DNA from: a bacterium
Lineage (GTDB): Bacteria > Armatimonadota > JACIXR01
Direction: 5' to 3'
NCBI GenBank assembly: GCA_014360495.1
Contig: JACIXR010000004.1
Location: 1 to 64,000 of the forward strand
Length of the DNA: 64,000 nt
Shown: positions 26,636 to 36,839 of the stretch, piece by piece
Layout of the letters: each line of letters begins with the position of its first letter
Position numbering within the stretch: position 1 is the first letter of the stretch
Program-made: the position numbers and the translations under genes
The notes under the pieces: generated by a model
The model's input: only the letters and a program-made list of their open reading frames with translations
Told to the model about the DNA's origin: nothing
Databases searched by the model: none

Positions 26636-29374
26636 TCAAAATCTGAGCGACAATACGCTATTTAGAAGCGTAGCGGAATAACCCTGAGAGGTGGAGCTCT
26701 CACCTCTATAATTTATCTTATTCAAGCTCAAACTCCAAGTAAGATATTGCTTGAGACGGAAGTCGATTCCGAGCCCGGCCTCAAAACGGGAGTAACCGTA
26801 GCTTCCCGAGGAATCCGTCTTTCTTAATTCAGCGAAGAGGGATTTGTCCTTCCCAATTGGATTTTGAAGTCGCAAACCCCAAACCTGCAGTTTGCTTGAA
26901 GAGACACTTGCTGAGGTTGTATCTGTGGTAGTATAGGAATTCCTCGTGTCCATAATCTGATAATCTAAATTTAAAGTGAAGTAAGGCAGGTTTTTGAAGG
27001 GCTGATAGGAAAGGGTAAGATATCCAAGCTTGCTTTCCATCCCACCACTGGCGCCTATGAAATCCATATTTTGAATCATATAAGTTCCATTCAAAGAAGC
27101 TCTTGGAGAAAGTAGATAGGTGAAGAATAGACTTTTACTACTTGATTTACTGTTGCTTGAATAACTTCCCTCGCTGAAGCTGTTTTCCAGGCTTAAGCCC
27201 AGACTCAATTTGGGCGAGGGAAGATATTGAATATCAAGGCTTCGTCTTTTCTGGTTCATCCCTCCGCTGAAACCTCCATAATAATAGCCAGGGGAAATGG
27301 GGCTGCTATAAGAGGAGGTTTGGCTTAAGTTCCCTGAGTTTGAATCATCTAAAGATAAAACGAACGATAATTTCTCACTTGGATTGTAAGAAAGTTGGAT
27401 AAGAGCTGTTGAAGAGTTTGATAAGGAGGATTTGTTTTTCCCTAAATCAGCGGAGAATTTCAACTTTTGCGTAGGGACATAAACTAAATTGAATCTTCCC
27501 ATTAGAAAATCACTGCTGTAATTCGTCTCATAACCTCCTCTGCTTTTCTGGCGGGAGAGGTTGAAAGACCAGGATATACCAGGCGTAAATAATCCGATTT
27601 GGGTCACACCTCTACCTCTATAATATCCTCCATAAGATGGATATCTACCATAGCCAGTATACCCTCCGCTATAGCTTGGATAAGTAGTTCCGTAGTAGGA
27701 TGTCCCATAACCGCTATAGCTGCTGCCGAAAGGGGAATAAGAGGAGTAGGTGCTTCCACTATAACTCCAATAATTGCTGCCAGTGTAGCTTGGGGAAGGA
27801 GAGGTAGAGGGCGGGGGGATTTGGCTTTCCCCTTGTTCTTCCTCTTCAGCAAAGGGAGGTGGTGAGGTAGTTTGAGTTGTTTCCTTAAATGTTTTTGAAA
27901 AAGATATGCGGATTTCATCCCTTACATTTTCATAATTGAAACCACCACCCTGGGAGGTAGAGTAGTGCGATACGACTATATCAGGAAGATGGGGAAGGGA
28001 TAGGGCAAGGTTGAAAGTGAGGTCCTTATAAGAGGAAAGCTGGGTGGAGCTGACTGGTGAGAAAGAGTACCCGTATGGACGCTTGCCGGAGGAAAAATTG
28101 AGCGATGCCCTTAATGTTCTCTGAAGATTTGTCCAATTCAAGGTAAATACCTGTCCCTTTTCCTGTCGGAAGAAGCCAACTGACTCCAAGGGGGCGAATT
28201 TATCCCCTATAGAACGGAGGTTATAAGAAAGGGCAAATTCTCCTGCTTTCCCCCGAAAGTTCTTGCTTGTGGTAAGTCCGAAGGCTGTCCCACTGTGCAC
28301 TCCATCCGTGCTCCTTGCCATCTGAATGACGAGTGGCAAGCCTCCCAAATTAATCTTCCCATCCAAGCCAATAACTTCCTTACTTCCTAATGTGGTCACA
28401 TCAGACCGATATTTATACCTCACCACTACAGATGCCCCCTGAGGAACTGGTGTGTTAAAGGTTAATATTCCGGATAGGTAATTTATTTGATAACTATCCT
28501 TGGGCTTGGTGACGCCATCCACAATGACGGTTTCTGAATTCTCCACAATGGGTCTGTAGCTAAGGTAAAAGGGTCCCGGAGTCCCCGTGCCGATGAAATA
28601 TTCTTCTCGGGAGTGTTCCTGAGGAGGGATATAGCGGAAATTTGGACGGGTGAGGTAAGTTATTCCCCATTTCCCTTCCTGCCCTAAGCGGAATCCATAT
28701 ATTGAGTTCTTCTGGCTGTAGAAATACTCATAGCTAACGGTTATTATTGAGCCCTCAGGAATTATGCGTGCCCCGAGGAAATTAAGCTCACCAATGTAAT
28801 AATCAATATCGTAATCAACACCTCTTCGCATAACAACATCGTCTACCTTCACTACCTCCGAGCCCTCAACTATTGGGCTGAAGCGGAGATAATATGGTCC
28901 CGGACTGTTATTCCCTCTGAAGGATTCGACCTTTGTGGAACCCCTTGCCTGTGAGGCGACAAGTGAGAAAGTAGTGTTATTTTTCAGGGCGATGTTGAGA
29001 AGAATGCCATCCAAGCTTTTGTTTAAAGTGGCGAACTCGTTTCCTATAAGGCTTGCAAGTATTGACCCAATTTTTATATTTACATCTTTGCCTTTGTATT
29101 CCAGCGTTATCTTGTTCCCCATAGGGGAAAAGCGGTCCCTGGAGAATTGAGCATCAATGAAGGCATTTTTGTATAGCTTTCCTCGGATATATAGGTTTGT
29201 ATAATCGTCAAAAGATGAATCGTTGCCGTAATTGTCGTAGCTGTAAAGAGAGGCATCACCACTAACCTTGTAACTGCGGAAATACATAGTATGATAACCG
29301 GAGATTACTAAATTTTCATCTCCGAGAATATAGACGCCCACAATCAGTAGCAATAAGAATATCCATCTTTTCAT
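26636..29374 (-). CDS. Putative outer-membrane beta-barrel-like surface protein with Tyr/Ser/Gly-rich segment
   Basis: 912 residues, signal peptide about 1-18. Two related modules lie at residues ~154-217 and ~262-323; each runs PGP-(Y/F)YL, PIVE-SE-V-VDDV/VDGV, DY-I-Y, G-L-F, P-G-I/V-V-Y-Y. From ~340 on, alternating polar/hydrophobic strands of 10-12 residues, many with aromatic ends, and a final strand ending LRF suggest a beta-barrel. Residues ~525-590 are low complexity, made almost only of Ser, Tyr, Gly, Pro and Thr; this would be a flexible surface loop. I do not recognise a named family. It is followed at once by the FlgD-tailed secreted protein; the two may form a surface pair. Confidence 0.65.
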   Translation of the reverse strand: MKRWIFLLLLIVGVYILGDENLVISGYHTMYFRSYKVSGDASLYSYDNYGNDSSFDDYTNLYIRGKLYKNAFIDAQFSRDRFSPMGNKITLEYKGKDVNIKIGSILASLIGNEFATLNKSLDGILLNIALKNNTTFSLVASQARGSTKVESFRGNNSPGPYYLRFSPIVEGSEVVKVDDVVMRRGVDYDIDYYIGELNFLGARIIPEGSIITVSYEYFYSQKNSIYGFRLGQEGKWGITYLTRPNFRYIPPQEHSREEYFIGTGTPGPFYLSYRPIVENSETVIVDGVTKPKDSYQINYLSGILTFNTPVPQGASVVVRYKYRSDVTTLGSKEVIGLDGKINLGGLPLVIQMARSTDGVHSGTAFGLTTSKNFRGKAGEFALSYNLRSIGDKFAPLESVGFFRQEKGQVFTLNWTNLQRTLRASLNFSSGKRPYGYSFSPVSSTQLSSYKDLTFNLALSLPHLPDIVVSHYSTSQGGGFNYENVRDEIRISFSKTFKETTQTTSPPPFAEEEEQGESQIPPPSTSPSPSYTGSNYWSYSGSTYSSYSPFGSSYSGYGTSYYGTTYPSYSGGYTGYGRYPSYGGYYRGRGVTQIGLFTPGISWSFNLSRQKSRGGYETNYSSDFLMGRFNLVYVPTQKLKFSADLGKNKSSLSNSSTALIQLSYNPSEKLSFVLSLDDSNSGNLSQTSSYSSPISPGYYYGGFSGGMNQKRRSLDIQYLPSPKLSLGLSLENSFSEGSYSSNSKSSSKSLFFTYLLSPRASLNGTYMIQNMDFIGASGGMESKLGYLTLSYQPFKNLPYFTLNLDYQIMDTRNSYTTTDTTSASVSSSKLQVWGLRLQNPIGKDKSLFAELRKTDSSGSYGYSRFEAGLGIDFRLKQYLTWSLSLNKINYRGESSTSQGYSATLLNSVLSLRF

Positions 29375-29452
29375 TTTTAATTCTATTTATTCTATTTTAA
29401 ATTTTAGCTCATAATCCATCAAGCCTTCAATTTATCCCGACAATCAATCCCC

Positions 29453-30454
29453 TTATCTTAGCCTTGCCAGCAGATTTATGCCTTCTTCCGCTCTCTTCCT
29501 CATAGTCAAGTATCCCTCTTTTAATCTTTCTACTTCCCATTTTCCAAAAAGATTGTGGAGATTATTTTTGTTGATATCTTCTAAACACAAGAAAGGTTGT
29601 CCTATTTCTTCAGCAAATGCTTGTACTTTCGGGTCATAGGAGATAGCTAGGAAAGGGGTACCAGCAATTGTGGATAGAATAGCGCAATGCAATCTCATCG
29701 CTATAGCCGCTTCCATCCCAGCCAATAACTCTAATGCTTCCCTCGGCGACTGGGGTTCAAGGAGATTTCCTCCGGTTTGTGATACGAGCGAGCGAGAAAT
29801 CTCCCTATCTTCGGGATTAAAAACGATTAAGGAAAGGGTGTATCCCTTCTTGCTCATTTCAATCAAAAATTTTTTGAGCTCTTCCGTGTTAAGTCCCCTC
29901 CAAGAACGAACCGATACCCCTATCTCCATTTTTCTCTCCCTCGGAGCTGGAGGGGTAAGAAGGAAAGAGGCATCGGCGGAAAGAAAAGCTTTTTCAATGC
30001 CTCTTTTTATTGCCCAATCGTAAGATTGCCTATCTCTTAAGGATACCGAGTCTGAGTGAAGAAGAGCTCTTTTAACGAGAAACTCGCTTATTTTTCGCTT
30101 AAGTGGACCTATTCCCATAGCGAATACCGCGACCTTCTTCCCTTTTTTCTTAGCAACTTCCAGGAGAAAAAGATAATATAAAAGGGAGCGGAAACTGGTA
30201 ACATCTTGAAAAATTCCTCCCCCTCCAAGAACGAAGATGTCGCAACTTGAAACTGCTTGGAAAACATCCCTGAGGGAAGACCTATTAAAGGATTGACAAA
30301 GAAACGCTTTGCTCGTTTTTTCCGGAGCGCCTGATAAGACCGATATTTTCAAATTCGGAATCTCCCTTTGAAGATAGGTCAATTCACCTTCGAGAATAGC
30401 CTCATCTCCTAAATTACCCATACCGAAATAACCAGCCAATAAAATTCTCTTCAT
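29453..30454 (-). CDS. csaB: Polysaccharide pyruvyl transferase, CsaB-like
   Basis: 333 residues. It opens ILLAGYFGMGNLGDEAILEG, the diagnostic CsaB start. The rest fits the GT-B-like pyruvyl transferase fold: FVLGGGGIFQDVTS, VAVFAMGIGPL, and near the end AAIAMRLHCAILSTIAGTPF. CsaB transfers pyruvate from phosphoenolpyruvate to cell-wall polysaccharide; in many bacteria the product anchors SLH-domain S-layer proteins. No SLH protein is in the window. The gene lies one base downstream of the M48 protease gene, so they share an mRNA. Confidence 0.9.
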   Translation of the reverse strand: MKRILLAGYFGMGNLGDEAILEGELTYLQREIPNLKISVLSGAPEKTSKAFLCQSFNRSSLRDVFQAVSSCDIFVLGGGGIFQDVTSFRSLLYYLFLLEVAKKKGKKVAVFAMGIGPLKRKISEFLVKRALLHSDSVSLRDRQSYDWAIKRGIEKAFLSADASFLLTPPAPRERKMEIGVSVRSWRGLNTEELKKFLIEMSKKGYTLSLIVFNPEDREISRSLVSQTGGNLLEPQSPREALELLAGMEAAIAMRLHCAILSTIAGTPFLAISYDPKVQAFAEEIGQPFLCLEDINKNNLHNLFGKWEVERLKEGYLTMRKRAEEGINLLARLR

Positions 30455-30455
30455 A

Positions 30456-31961
30456 TCAATTCCCCTTTACCAAGGAATTTAAAACGATATATATAGCCTC
30501 TACATCTGGCTTCTTCAATTTTAGAGAATGAAGCAGGTTTTTAAAAGAACCCTTATCACTCCAAAGGTATTCTATCTCGCTGGAAGGTTTATCGGTAGAT
30601 AGGGCTATGATTTTCATTAAACAAGCCTCCCCAAGGGGTTTATCTGGAAGCTCATCTAAGGAAATTCCCAGCCTATGGCTACACTTTCTTCTAAGCCATT
30701 CGTTATCAAGCAAATTTAGGCGTTGAACAAGGGTGTCAATCTCAATTGGCAGTATTGTATCCTTGCAATTTTTAAATTCTTCCTTAGCCTTACCTATGTC
30801 ATTTCCCGAGGAAAGCAGAAGGGATTGAAGGGAAATGAGAGCTATATCCTCAAAATGTTTCGTAAAAGCGATGCCGGAAAGAGTAGCGGAGGCAAGCAAA
30901 AGCTTCTCACCTCCGTTTATAGCCCTCTCAATTAGCATGTCCATTTTATCGCTTATCTCCTCCAAATCATAACTCCCTCGTACATTATTCAATAAGAGGA
31001 CCGCATCACTATAGATTTCTTTAAGTTCATCGTTTTGCAGAAGGGATTCTGCTACGATAGGAACGATTTCGTATTGGATAGGCGAAATTAAAAGAGTTGT
31101 TTGCCATTGTGTTATACGATTTAGAAGTGAATGTAGAGAGGTGATTTTGCGATGTATGGAAACGAGCTTCTCGCTTTCTACGACTGGTATTTCTCTATGT
31201 TCGGGGGGAAGAGGTGCCTTTTGCAGCTCCCTCGCTTCTTTTACCTCTCCTCTTTCCATCAGCGATTGATATATTCTATTCCATTCCTCATCTTTAATCT
31301 TCTCAAGCTGTTCTTCGCAAATCCTGATTCTATGAGAAGGAAAGGGATGGGTTTGAAGATATTCCATCCAGCCTGGTGATTTTTCATCACCCAATTTTTG
31401 GAGAAAATAAAGCAAACCCTTGGGGTTAAATCCGCTTCTTAGGGATATCCAAATCCCCTCTATATCCGCCCGTTTTTCCTGTTTTCTGCTGAAGCCGAGG
31501 TTGATGAGCCCAAGGATGGATTTAGCCAGAATTTCTTTCTTTTTGCTCAAATTTAGGGACGAAAGAAGAGCAAGGGAAAGAAGAACGAGGTTGGTCTGGT
31601 TTTGGGGATGTTTAAGCTTTATATGAGCTACTTCGTGGGCGAGAACCCCCGCGAGCTCGTCCTCGCTATCCACGGATTTTAAAAGTCCTTTCGTCAAGAA
31701 AACATTTTTTCCAAAAGTTGCGTAAGCGTTCACTCGGTCTGTGTTTAGGATGTAAAAATTCACCGAAACGCCTGCACCCTTTGAGAGTTTTTCTCCAATT
31801 CTTTTTATCCAATTTTGAAGGACGGGATTTTCCAAAAAGCCATATTGGAGGGCGAAGGCTTCCTTCGTCGCTTCTCCCAAAATATCATCTAAGCTGCCTT
31901 TGGAATAGCAAAACGATGAGAAGAGGAAAAGAATTAAAAGGGAAGTGGTTTTCCTTTGCAT
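30456..31961 (-). CDS. M48-family metalloprotease (BepA/YfgC-like)
   Basis: 501 residues with a signal sequence (about 1-20). The M48 domain shows [17 protein letters not shown] and the zinc site H109-E110-VA-H113 in [16 protein letters not shown], then the third-ligand region [16 protein letters not shown] and [11 protein letters not shown]. The C-terminal ~250 residues are helical and may act as a binding platform, in place of the TPR region of BepA. BepA-like proteases survey outer-membrane proteins in the periplasm; that role is inferred from the layout. No ribosome binding site: its promoter lies 7 bases before the ATG and shares its -35 region with queF. Confidence 0.88.
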   Translation of the reverse strand: MQRKTTSLLILFLFSSFCYSKGSLDDILGEATKEAFALQYGFLENPVLQNWIKRIGEKLSKGAGVSVNFYILNTDRVNAYATFGKNVFLTKGLLKSVDSEDELAGVLAHEVAHIKLKHPQNQTNLVLLSLALLSSLNLSKKKEILAKSILGLINLGFSRKQEKRADIEGIWISLRSGFNPKGLLYFLQKLGDEKSPGWMEYLQTHPFPSHRIRICEEQLEKIKDEEWNRIYQSLMERGEVKEARELQKAPLPPEHREIPVVESEKLVSIHRKITSLHSLLNRITQWQTTLLISPIQYEIVPIVAESLLQNDELKEIYSDAVLLLNNVRGSYDLEEISDKMDMLIERAINGGEKLLLASATLSGIAFTKHFEDIALISLQSLLLSSGNDIGKAKEEFKNCKDTILPIEIDTLVQRLNLLDNEWLRRKCSHRLGISLDELPDKPLGEACLMKIIALSTDKPSSEIEYLWSDKGSFKNLLHSLKLKKPDVEAIYIVLNSLVKGN

Positions 31962-31968
31962 TGCTTAA

Positions 31969-32020
31969 ATTTTAGATTGGTAGCGAAGATATTGGCAAGT
32001 TGTATATCTTTTGTTATTAT
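31969..32020. promoter_or_regulatory. Overlapping divergent promoters of the M48 protease gene and queF
   Basis: Plus strand (queF): TTGGCA 31992-31997, 17-base spacer, TATTAT 32015-32020, 10 bases to the ATG. Minus strand (M48): TTGCCA 31993-31998, 18-base spacer, TAAAAT 31969-31974, 7 bases to the ATG. Both -35 boxes are the same TTGGCAA read in two directions, so RNA polymerase can use only one side at a time. Confidence 0.65.
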
Positions 32021-32030
32021 CCTAAATAGA

Positions 32031-32408
32031 ATGGAAAAGAAGTACGGCGAGAAGGCGATAGAAGAAGCCCAACTTGAGGTTTGGGAGAATCCCTCTCCCG
32101 AGAAGGACTATAATATCAGCATAACCTTCCCCGAGTTCACCTGCCTTTGTCCCCGCAGTGGCTACCCCGATTTTGCCACTATCAGAATAAACTATGTGCC
32201 CGATAAATATATAATAGAACTTCGTTCTCTTAAGCTCTGGCTGAATAAATTCAGGAACCGCTATATCTCCCATGAGGCGGCAGCGAACGAGATTTACGAT
32301 TCCCTTTACGAAATCCTCAAACCTCGCTATTTGGAGGTCATCGCTGACTTCAACCCCAGAGGAAATGTTCACACCGTCATAACAATCCGCTCGGAAGGGA
32401 GGTCATAG
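32031..32408 (+). CDS. queF: NADPH-dependent preQ0 reductase QueF
   Basis: 125 residues, the short (type I, unimodular) form. It reduces preQ0 to preQ1 in queuosine synthesis. Key features: the substrate-binding cysteine C40 in [11 protein letters not shown], the catalytic aspartate D47 in YPDFATI, then [16 protein letters not shown] with the Glu-Ser/Arg-Ser-Leu-Lys NADPH motif, and the SHE near residue 85. The C terminus ends in a [10 protein letters not shown] strand. The start at 32031 is leaderless. No other queuosine gene lies nearby. It converges on the next gene with a 6-base overlap of the 3' ends. Confidence 0.95.
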   Translation: MEKKYGEKAIEEAQLEVWENPSPEKDYNISITFPEFTCLCPRSGYPDFATIRINYVPDKYIIELRSLKLWLNKFRNRYISHEAAANEIYDSLYEILKPRYLEVIADFNPRGNVHTVITIRSEGRS

Positions 32409-35400
32409 CAAAAGGAATAGGAGAGTTTTATAGGCAGGGACATCCACTCTCCATTCCTTAACTTTCCCAATCTTTCTTTCCTCAAAGGCGTTCCAGACTT
32501 CTCTTTCCCTTGGCAGGCGTATGTTCTTCACTCCATCTTTAGCGGTATGAATTGCGAGGAAGCTTTCATTAGCATATAGCACATCGTCGCTATCTATATA
32601 GATATGAACACCAGCGCTCTTTAAAAGCTCTCGCAAGACGGATGAGGGGACGGGCGGAGTTTGAATATATACCGATGTCCAACTTTGAAATTTCTTAAGG
32701 GCGAAAGAAACTTTTCCATTCTGGGAAAATCCAAGAGCTTCTGCTAAGTCATCCTTCACCCATATTACGGGTGATGTTTGCTTTCCATTGCTCCAATTTC
32801 TACCATCTGGCGTCTTCACCTCTAAAACATCTGGTTCAAGCGATAAACCCATCCTCATTCCTGTTATAGCTTCCATATTTTCAACTGCTATATCTTTTTC
32901 GTTCAACAATCCCGGTGCATAGAGCCAGATGAAGAGTCCGCCCTTAGCCTTCAATCTATCAATTGCCTTTCTCGTTTTCTCGTCCATGTAGAATGTATTG
33001 AGGAATATGTAGCATTTATATTGAGGGATATCATCAATATCACTTATATCGTAGAGGTCAAAGGGAGCTCCCATCTTGAAGAGCTCTCGCCATTGTTCGT
33101 TTAATAAGAGGTCGGTTACGGTATCCTTTCCCGAGCGCCAATGGGCTGTATAATAGAAGCTGTTCAATCCCACAATCACAGCGACCTCGCTTATCCTTTT
33201 TCGTGGAAGGGAAAGGCTTTTATCCCCGATATTTTTCATCTTGGCTATCTCTTTCATTAGTTTGTCATCATCGAACCAGCAGGAGTTCATATCAAACCAC
33301 CATAGTCCACCATTTATCGTCAATGCCTGCACGAATTCCCTTCTCATTAAAGCAATTGACTCTTCCAGATTTTTCGCTTGTCTATGGACCGGAGCGGCAA
33401 GATACGTTCCATCGTCAGCCTCATCTAAAAAAATCTTCTTGTGCAGGGCTATTGAGCCAGGAAGAGCTCTAAATCCACCATCCTGTCCGAGTCCTCTTCC
33501 TACATATGTATGGGGAGAGCAAAGGAAATCTATATATGGGGAGGTCAAAATCCTTCGCAATTCAATATGACCTCCATCCTGGGGCCAGAGCATGTTTGAG
33601 GTATAGCCGAAGAAGACGCCCACCAAACTTTTTCCCTTTGATGTTTCTTTTACGATTTTAGCGAAATGAATAATTGCATCCACAAGAACCTTGTGATGGC
33701 ACATATAATAATCTATCACTTTCCTATTTTGAGACGGGTGATGGAACATACCGAAGGAGGTTTGAATCCTTTCCTCAAGGGTAGGGATTTGGGCGTTTTC
33801 AAAATCCACTTTCTCGTCGCCCCAAGCCCTTCTAAGTGCTTCAACATCGTTTTTATAATGTTCCCTGAGCCATTTCCTGAAAGCCCTTGTCATTGGCTCG
33901 CTTGTATCTGGGACATACTGAGCTCCCATATAATGCCATTCACCGTAGATTCCCGCTCCTATATGATAGCCGATGCATCTTTCCGCATAGGGGGATGATT
34001 GGATATGCTCAACGAATCTCTTCAGCGCTTCTCCTTCCTCCCTAAGCCATAGCTCGGAAGCGAAGGAAGGCCACTTAGTCCCTCCGAAAACATCGCCTTT
34101 ATCCCAGCCCGTGCCATCTGCGTATCTTTGAAGCTCCTCAGGATGAGCATTTATCCACCAATCCGGAGGTTCAAGCCAAAGGCGAGGGAAGAAATAGGCA
34201 TTAGGATTTACTCGTAAGAGGTTGAAAATTATTTTATCAAATTCGCTGAAATCATATTGCCCTTCTCCCTTCCAGCCTCTTCTGATGAAGTCTCCTAAAA
34301 CATAGTTTATCTCGTAGAGCTGAACGCCAGCCTTAGTGAACTGCTCGGCGTGTTTTTCATCTATGTAGGGAATTTGTGAATAGACCATAGGGAAAAATGG
34401 TTTCTCGTTTATGAAGAGAGCAGGTGAGCCATTGAGCTCCTTTATTTCCGCTTTGGGAAGCTCGCTCTTTTTTCCCGCTATCTCAATCTGCCCCATAACA
34501 TAATCCTCCTTTCCATTCAATCTTGCTTGATGCAATCCCATTATGATTTCATATGAGCCTGAAGGGGAATACTCGGGGATTTTAACTGAGGTGGAGACAA
34601 GGAATTCATCCCCGATTTTTAGATAGGGAATGGGCGGATTAGGAGGAATAGCTTTTCTTTCTATGAGAATGAAATCTCCCTTTCTGATCATGAGAAAGGC
34701 GAGATTATCTCCCTTTGGCTTGCTCAGGATTTTCCCCCTTAATTTCACATCTATTGAGGAACCCGCTTTTGACATTTGGGGGAAATCAAATTCTAACATT
34801 TCCCAATTTAAAGCGTCCTGCCCGAGATACTTGAAGGGGAGGGAATACCAAGGAGGTATGGGAGGCTTGCCTATGGCGACCGCATTTCGCCAGTGAGAAT
34901 CATTGAATTGGAGCTCGTTCCATCCTTCTTCATAGGTGGGGGAGAACTTCCAATTCTCTGAGGTTTGATATTTAGCGATGTAGGTAGACAAACCATTCAA
35001 ACAAACCTCATAATCCTTGTTTGGCTCGATATCAAACAAAACAAAAACTATCTCTCTTAGGGGAAAATCTAATCTATTGTTCTCGTCTTTTGACCATTCC
35101 GCCAATACATAATTGGGAACCTCAAATTCCACCCATTGCCATTCATCGCTCTCTTTGAGGGTTATAGGTTCTATTTTATACTCGGAGCCATCCTCTTCCA
35201 CCAATTTTATCCAGAATCTCGTCCATCCTCCTTTGCTTTTCACCCAGAGCCCGATTTTATCAAAAGGGTCATTTACTCTCGTCTTTAAATGAACATCAGT
35301 CCAGTTTAGCTTTTTTGTCTTAAATCTCCATTTAATCATTTGCCCCTTTTCTTTATCTTTTTCTTTTGTTAACTCGTAGTAAAGGAATTCATCGGGATTG

Positions 35401-35888
35401 ATTTCGTTTGAATAGTTTGATGTGTCGCCAAAACCCTCTAAGGGACAAGCGGGTTCGTAGTCCACTACTCTCAATCCATCGGAATAAATGGTTTCAATTG
35501 AGCCATCAGAGTAGTTTATCGTGCATTCTAATATAATGCCTGCTGGGTCAGCGGGGCTGTAATCCTCAATAGCTATAACATTTTTCCCTTTATGAAGGAA
35601 AGAGGTTATGTCAAAAAGATTTAAATTCCCCCAGCTAAAACCACCCGAGCCGACCTTTTTCCCATTTATAAAGAGAGTGAAGGTATCGTCCCCAGACATC
35701 TGAATAAAAGCGCTTTTGACATCTTTTTGGAGATAAAAGACCCTGCGGAAATACCCCCTTTCTCCAAAGGGCGAGCGATTAGTCCCCCATATCCAGTAAG
35801 CGGGAGAGGAATATTCACCTATAGGGGTGTTTCCCCACAAAGTGGTTAAAAAGAGAATAAATGGAAAGCCGAAAGTTAATTTCTTCAT
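32403..35888 (-). CDS. Giant secreted GH42-like glycoside hydrolase
   Basis: 1161 residues, signal peptide first. Residues ~30-160 resemble the beta-sandwich N domain of rhamnosidase/galactosidase-type enzymes ([32 protein letters not shown]). Residues ~190-330 may be another carbohydrate-binding domain. From ~490 a TIM barrel follows with GH42-type features: [35 protein letters not shown] with a likely acid/base Glu, [18 protein letters not shown], and [12 protein letters not shown] with a likely nucleophile Glu. The last ~250 residues include a glutamine-amidotransferase-like GH42 trimerisation domain ([20 protein letters not shown]). I set the start at the ATG at 35888, since GGAGGCG lies 8 bases before it. 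Substrate unknown, probably a beta-galactoside-like glycan. Confidence 0.8.
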   Translation of the reverse strand: MKKLTFGFPFILFLTTLWGNTPIGEYSSPAYWIWGTNRSPFGERGYFRRVFYLQKDVKSAFIQMSGDDTFTLFINGKKVGSGGFSWGNLNLFDITSFLHKGKNVIAIEDYSPADPAGIILECTINYSDGSIETIYSDGLRVVDYEPACPLEGFGDTSNYSNEINPDEFLYYELTKEKDKEKGQMIKWRFKTKKLNWTDVHLKTRVNDPFDKIGLWVKSKGGWTRFWIKLVEEDGSEYKIEPITLKESDEWQWVEFEVPNYVLAEWSKDENNRLDFPLREIVFVLFDIEPNKDYEVCLNGLSTYIAKYQTSENWKFSPTYEEGWNELQFNDSHWRNAVAIGKPPIPPWYSLPFKYLGQDALNWEMLEFDFPQMSKAGSSIDVKLRGKILSKPKGDNLAFLMIRKGDFILIERKAIPPNPPIPYLKIGDEFLVSTSVKIPEYSPSGSYEIIMGLHQARLNGKEDYVMGQIEIAGKKSELPKAEIKELNGSPALFINEKPFFPMVYSQIPYIDEKHAEQFTKAGVQLYEINYVLGDFIRRGWKGEGQYDFSEFDKIIFNLLRVNPNAYFFPRLWLEPPDWWINAHPEELQRYADGTGWDKGDVFGGTKWPSFASELWLREEGEALKRFVEHIQSSPYAERCIGYHIGAGIYGEWHYMGAQYVPDTSEPMTRAFRKWLREHYKNDVEALRRAWGDEKVDFENAQIPTLEERIQTSFGMFHHPSQNRKVIDYYMCHHKVLVDAIIHFAKIVKETSKGKSLVGVFFGYTSNMLWPQDGGHIELRRILTSPYIDFLCSPHTYVGRGLGQDGGFRALPGSIALHKKIFLDEADDGTYLAAPVHRQAKNLEESIALMRREFVQALTINGGLWWFDMNSCWFDDDKLMKEIAKMKNIGDKSLSLPRKRISEVAVIVGLNSFYYTAHWRSGKDTVTDLLLNEQWRELFKMGAPFDLYDISDIDDIPQYKCYIFLNTFYMDEKTRKAIDRLKAKGGLFIWLYAPGLLNEKDIAVENMEAITGMRMGLSLEPDVLEVKTPDGRNWSNGKQTSPVIWVKDDLAEALGFSQNGKVSFALKKFQSWTSVYIQTPPVPSSVLRELLKSAGVHIYIDSDDVLYANESFLAIHTAKDGVKNIRLPREREVWNAFEERKIGKVKEWRVDVPAYKTLLFLLL

Positions 35889-36125
35889 CTTTATCGCCTC
35901 CAAATTTAATTTTAGGATATCTATTGTATAACTGGAAGTTTGTAAGAGAACAAGAAGAGAATGAATAGAGAGGAAAAGCTGAGAAGAAGCGGTTTTTACC
36001 CATTAGCGGTATAGATGTTGTTTCAAGATAAAATTTTCTCAGTCGAAGATTCTCCTTTGTAGTTTAAAGTTAAGCAATATTGGGAATTTCCTGAGGAGTC
36101 TTGAATGTTAGGGAATTATGCATTT

Positions 36126-36839
36126 TTAGACGCCAACATATTTTAGAAACCTTAATGCGTCCTCAAACATATTCGTGTTATTGAACATAACATAAACTGT
36201 TCGTTTCTCTTTTTGAACCATTTCCGCAAGCTTTTGAAGCTCCTCGTCGCTGTATTTATAGGTATAGCCTCCTATCCCGTGGAGGCGAAGATAAAGGATT
36301 TCTCCCCATACGCTTTCTCCCTTGAATGGGTCAACGCAATGCGATAGATTTAGCTCCTGGCACAAGCTTCTAATATCTTCCTTATTCCACTCGCCCCTTG
36401 GCTCCCAAACGAAGACGAAGTCATCCCTTGGGATTTCCCGAAAGAAAATCCTCAAATTTTCCTTATTTGCCTCGCTGGGCTTAAATGAAGCGGGGCATTG
36501 AAATACGATTATCCTCGCATTTAAAGCCCTCGCTATCTCGCTCGTTTGCTCAAAGGCCTTGAAGACTTCCTCTGTGGGACGGAAAAAGCCATATCTATCC
36601 TTTTTATCCTCCCCTATTTTCAACCCCGCTTTCTTGTAAGTGGGACTAGAGGGTGGATGTGTTATTAGTTGGGATGCTTTAAGCGTAAACTCAAAATCCG
36701 TTGGGGCTTTCTCCCTCCATTTTTGGGCTGTTTTTAAATCGGGGAGTTTGTAAAAGGTTTGCTGAAGCTCTATAACGGAGAGATTCTCAAAATATTCCTT
36801 CTGGCTCTTCGCCCATCCGCAACAGCCGACCTTAATCAT
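36126..36839 (-). CDS. DUF72 (YecE-like) protein
   Basis: 237 residues of the DUF72 TIM-barrel family. Typical features: IKVGCCGWAKSQKEYFENL at the start, ELQQTFYKLP, FEFTLKASQLITH, and late WEPRGEWN and YLRLHG. The family is widespread, its biochemical role unknown. Its ATG overlaps the stop of the upstream barrel-hydrolase gene (ATGA), so translation is coupled; it is the second gene of that unit. Confidence 0.9.
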   Translation of the reverse strand: MIKVGCCGWAKSQKEYFENLSVIELQQTFYKLPDLKTAQKWREKAPTDFEFTLKASQLITHPPSSPTYKKAGLKIGEDKKDRYGFFRPTEEVFKAFEQTSEIARALNARIIVFQCPASFKPSEANKENLRIFFREIPRDDFVFVWEPRGEWNKEDIRSLCQELNLSHCVDPFKGESVWGEILYLRLHGIGGYTYKYSDEELQKLAEMVQKEKRTVYVMFNNTNMFEDALRFLKYVGV

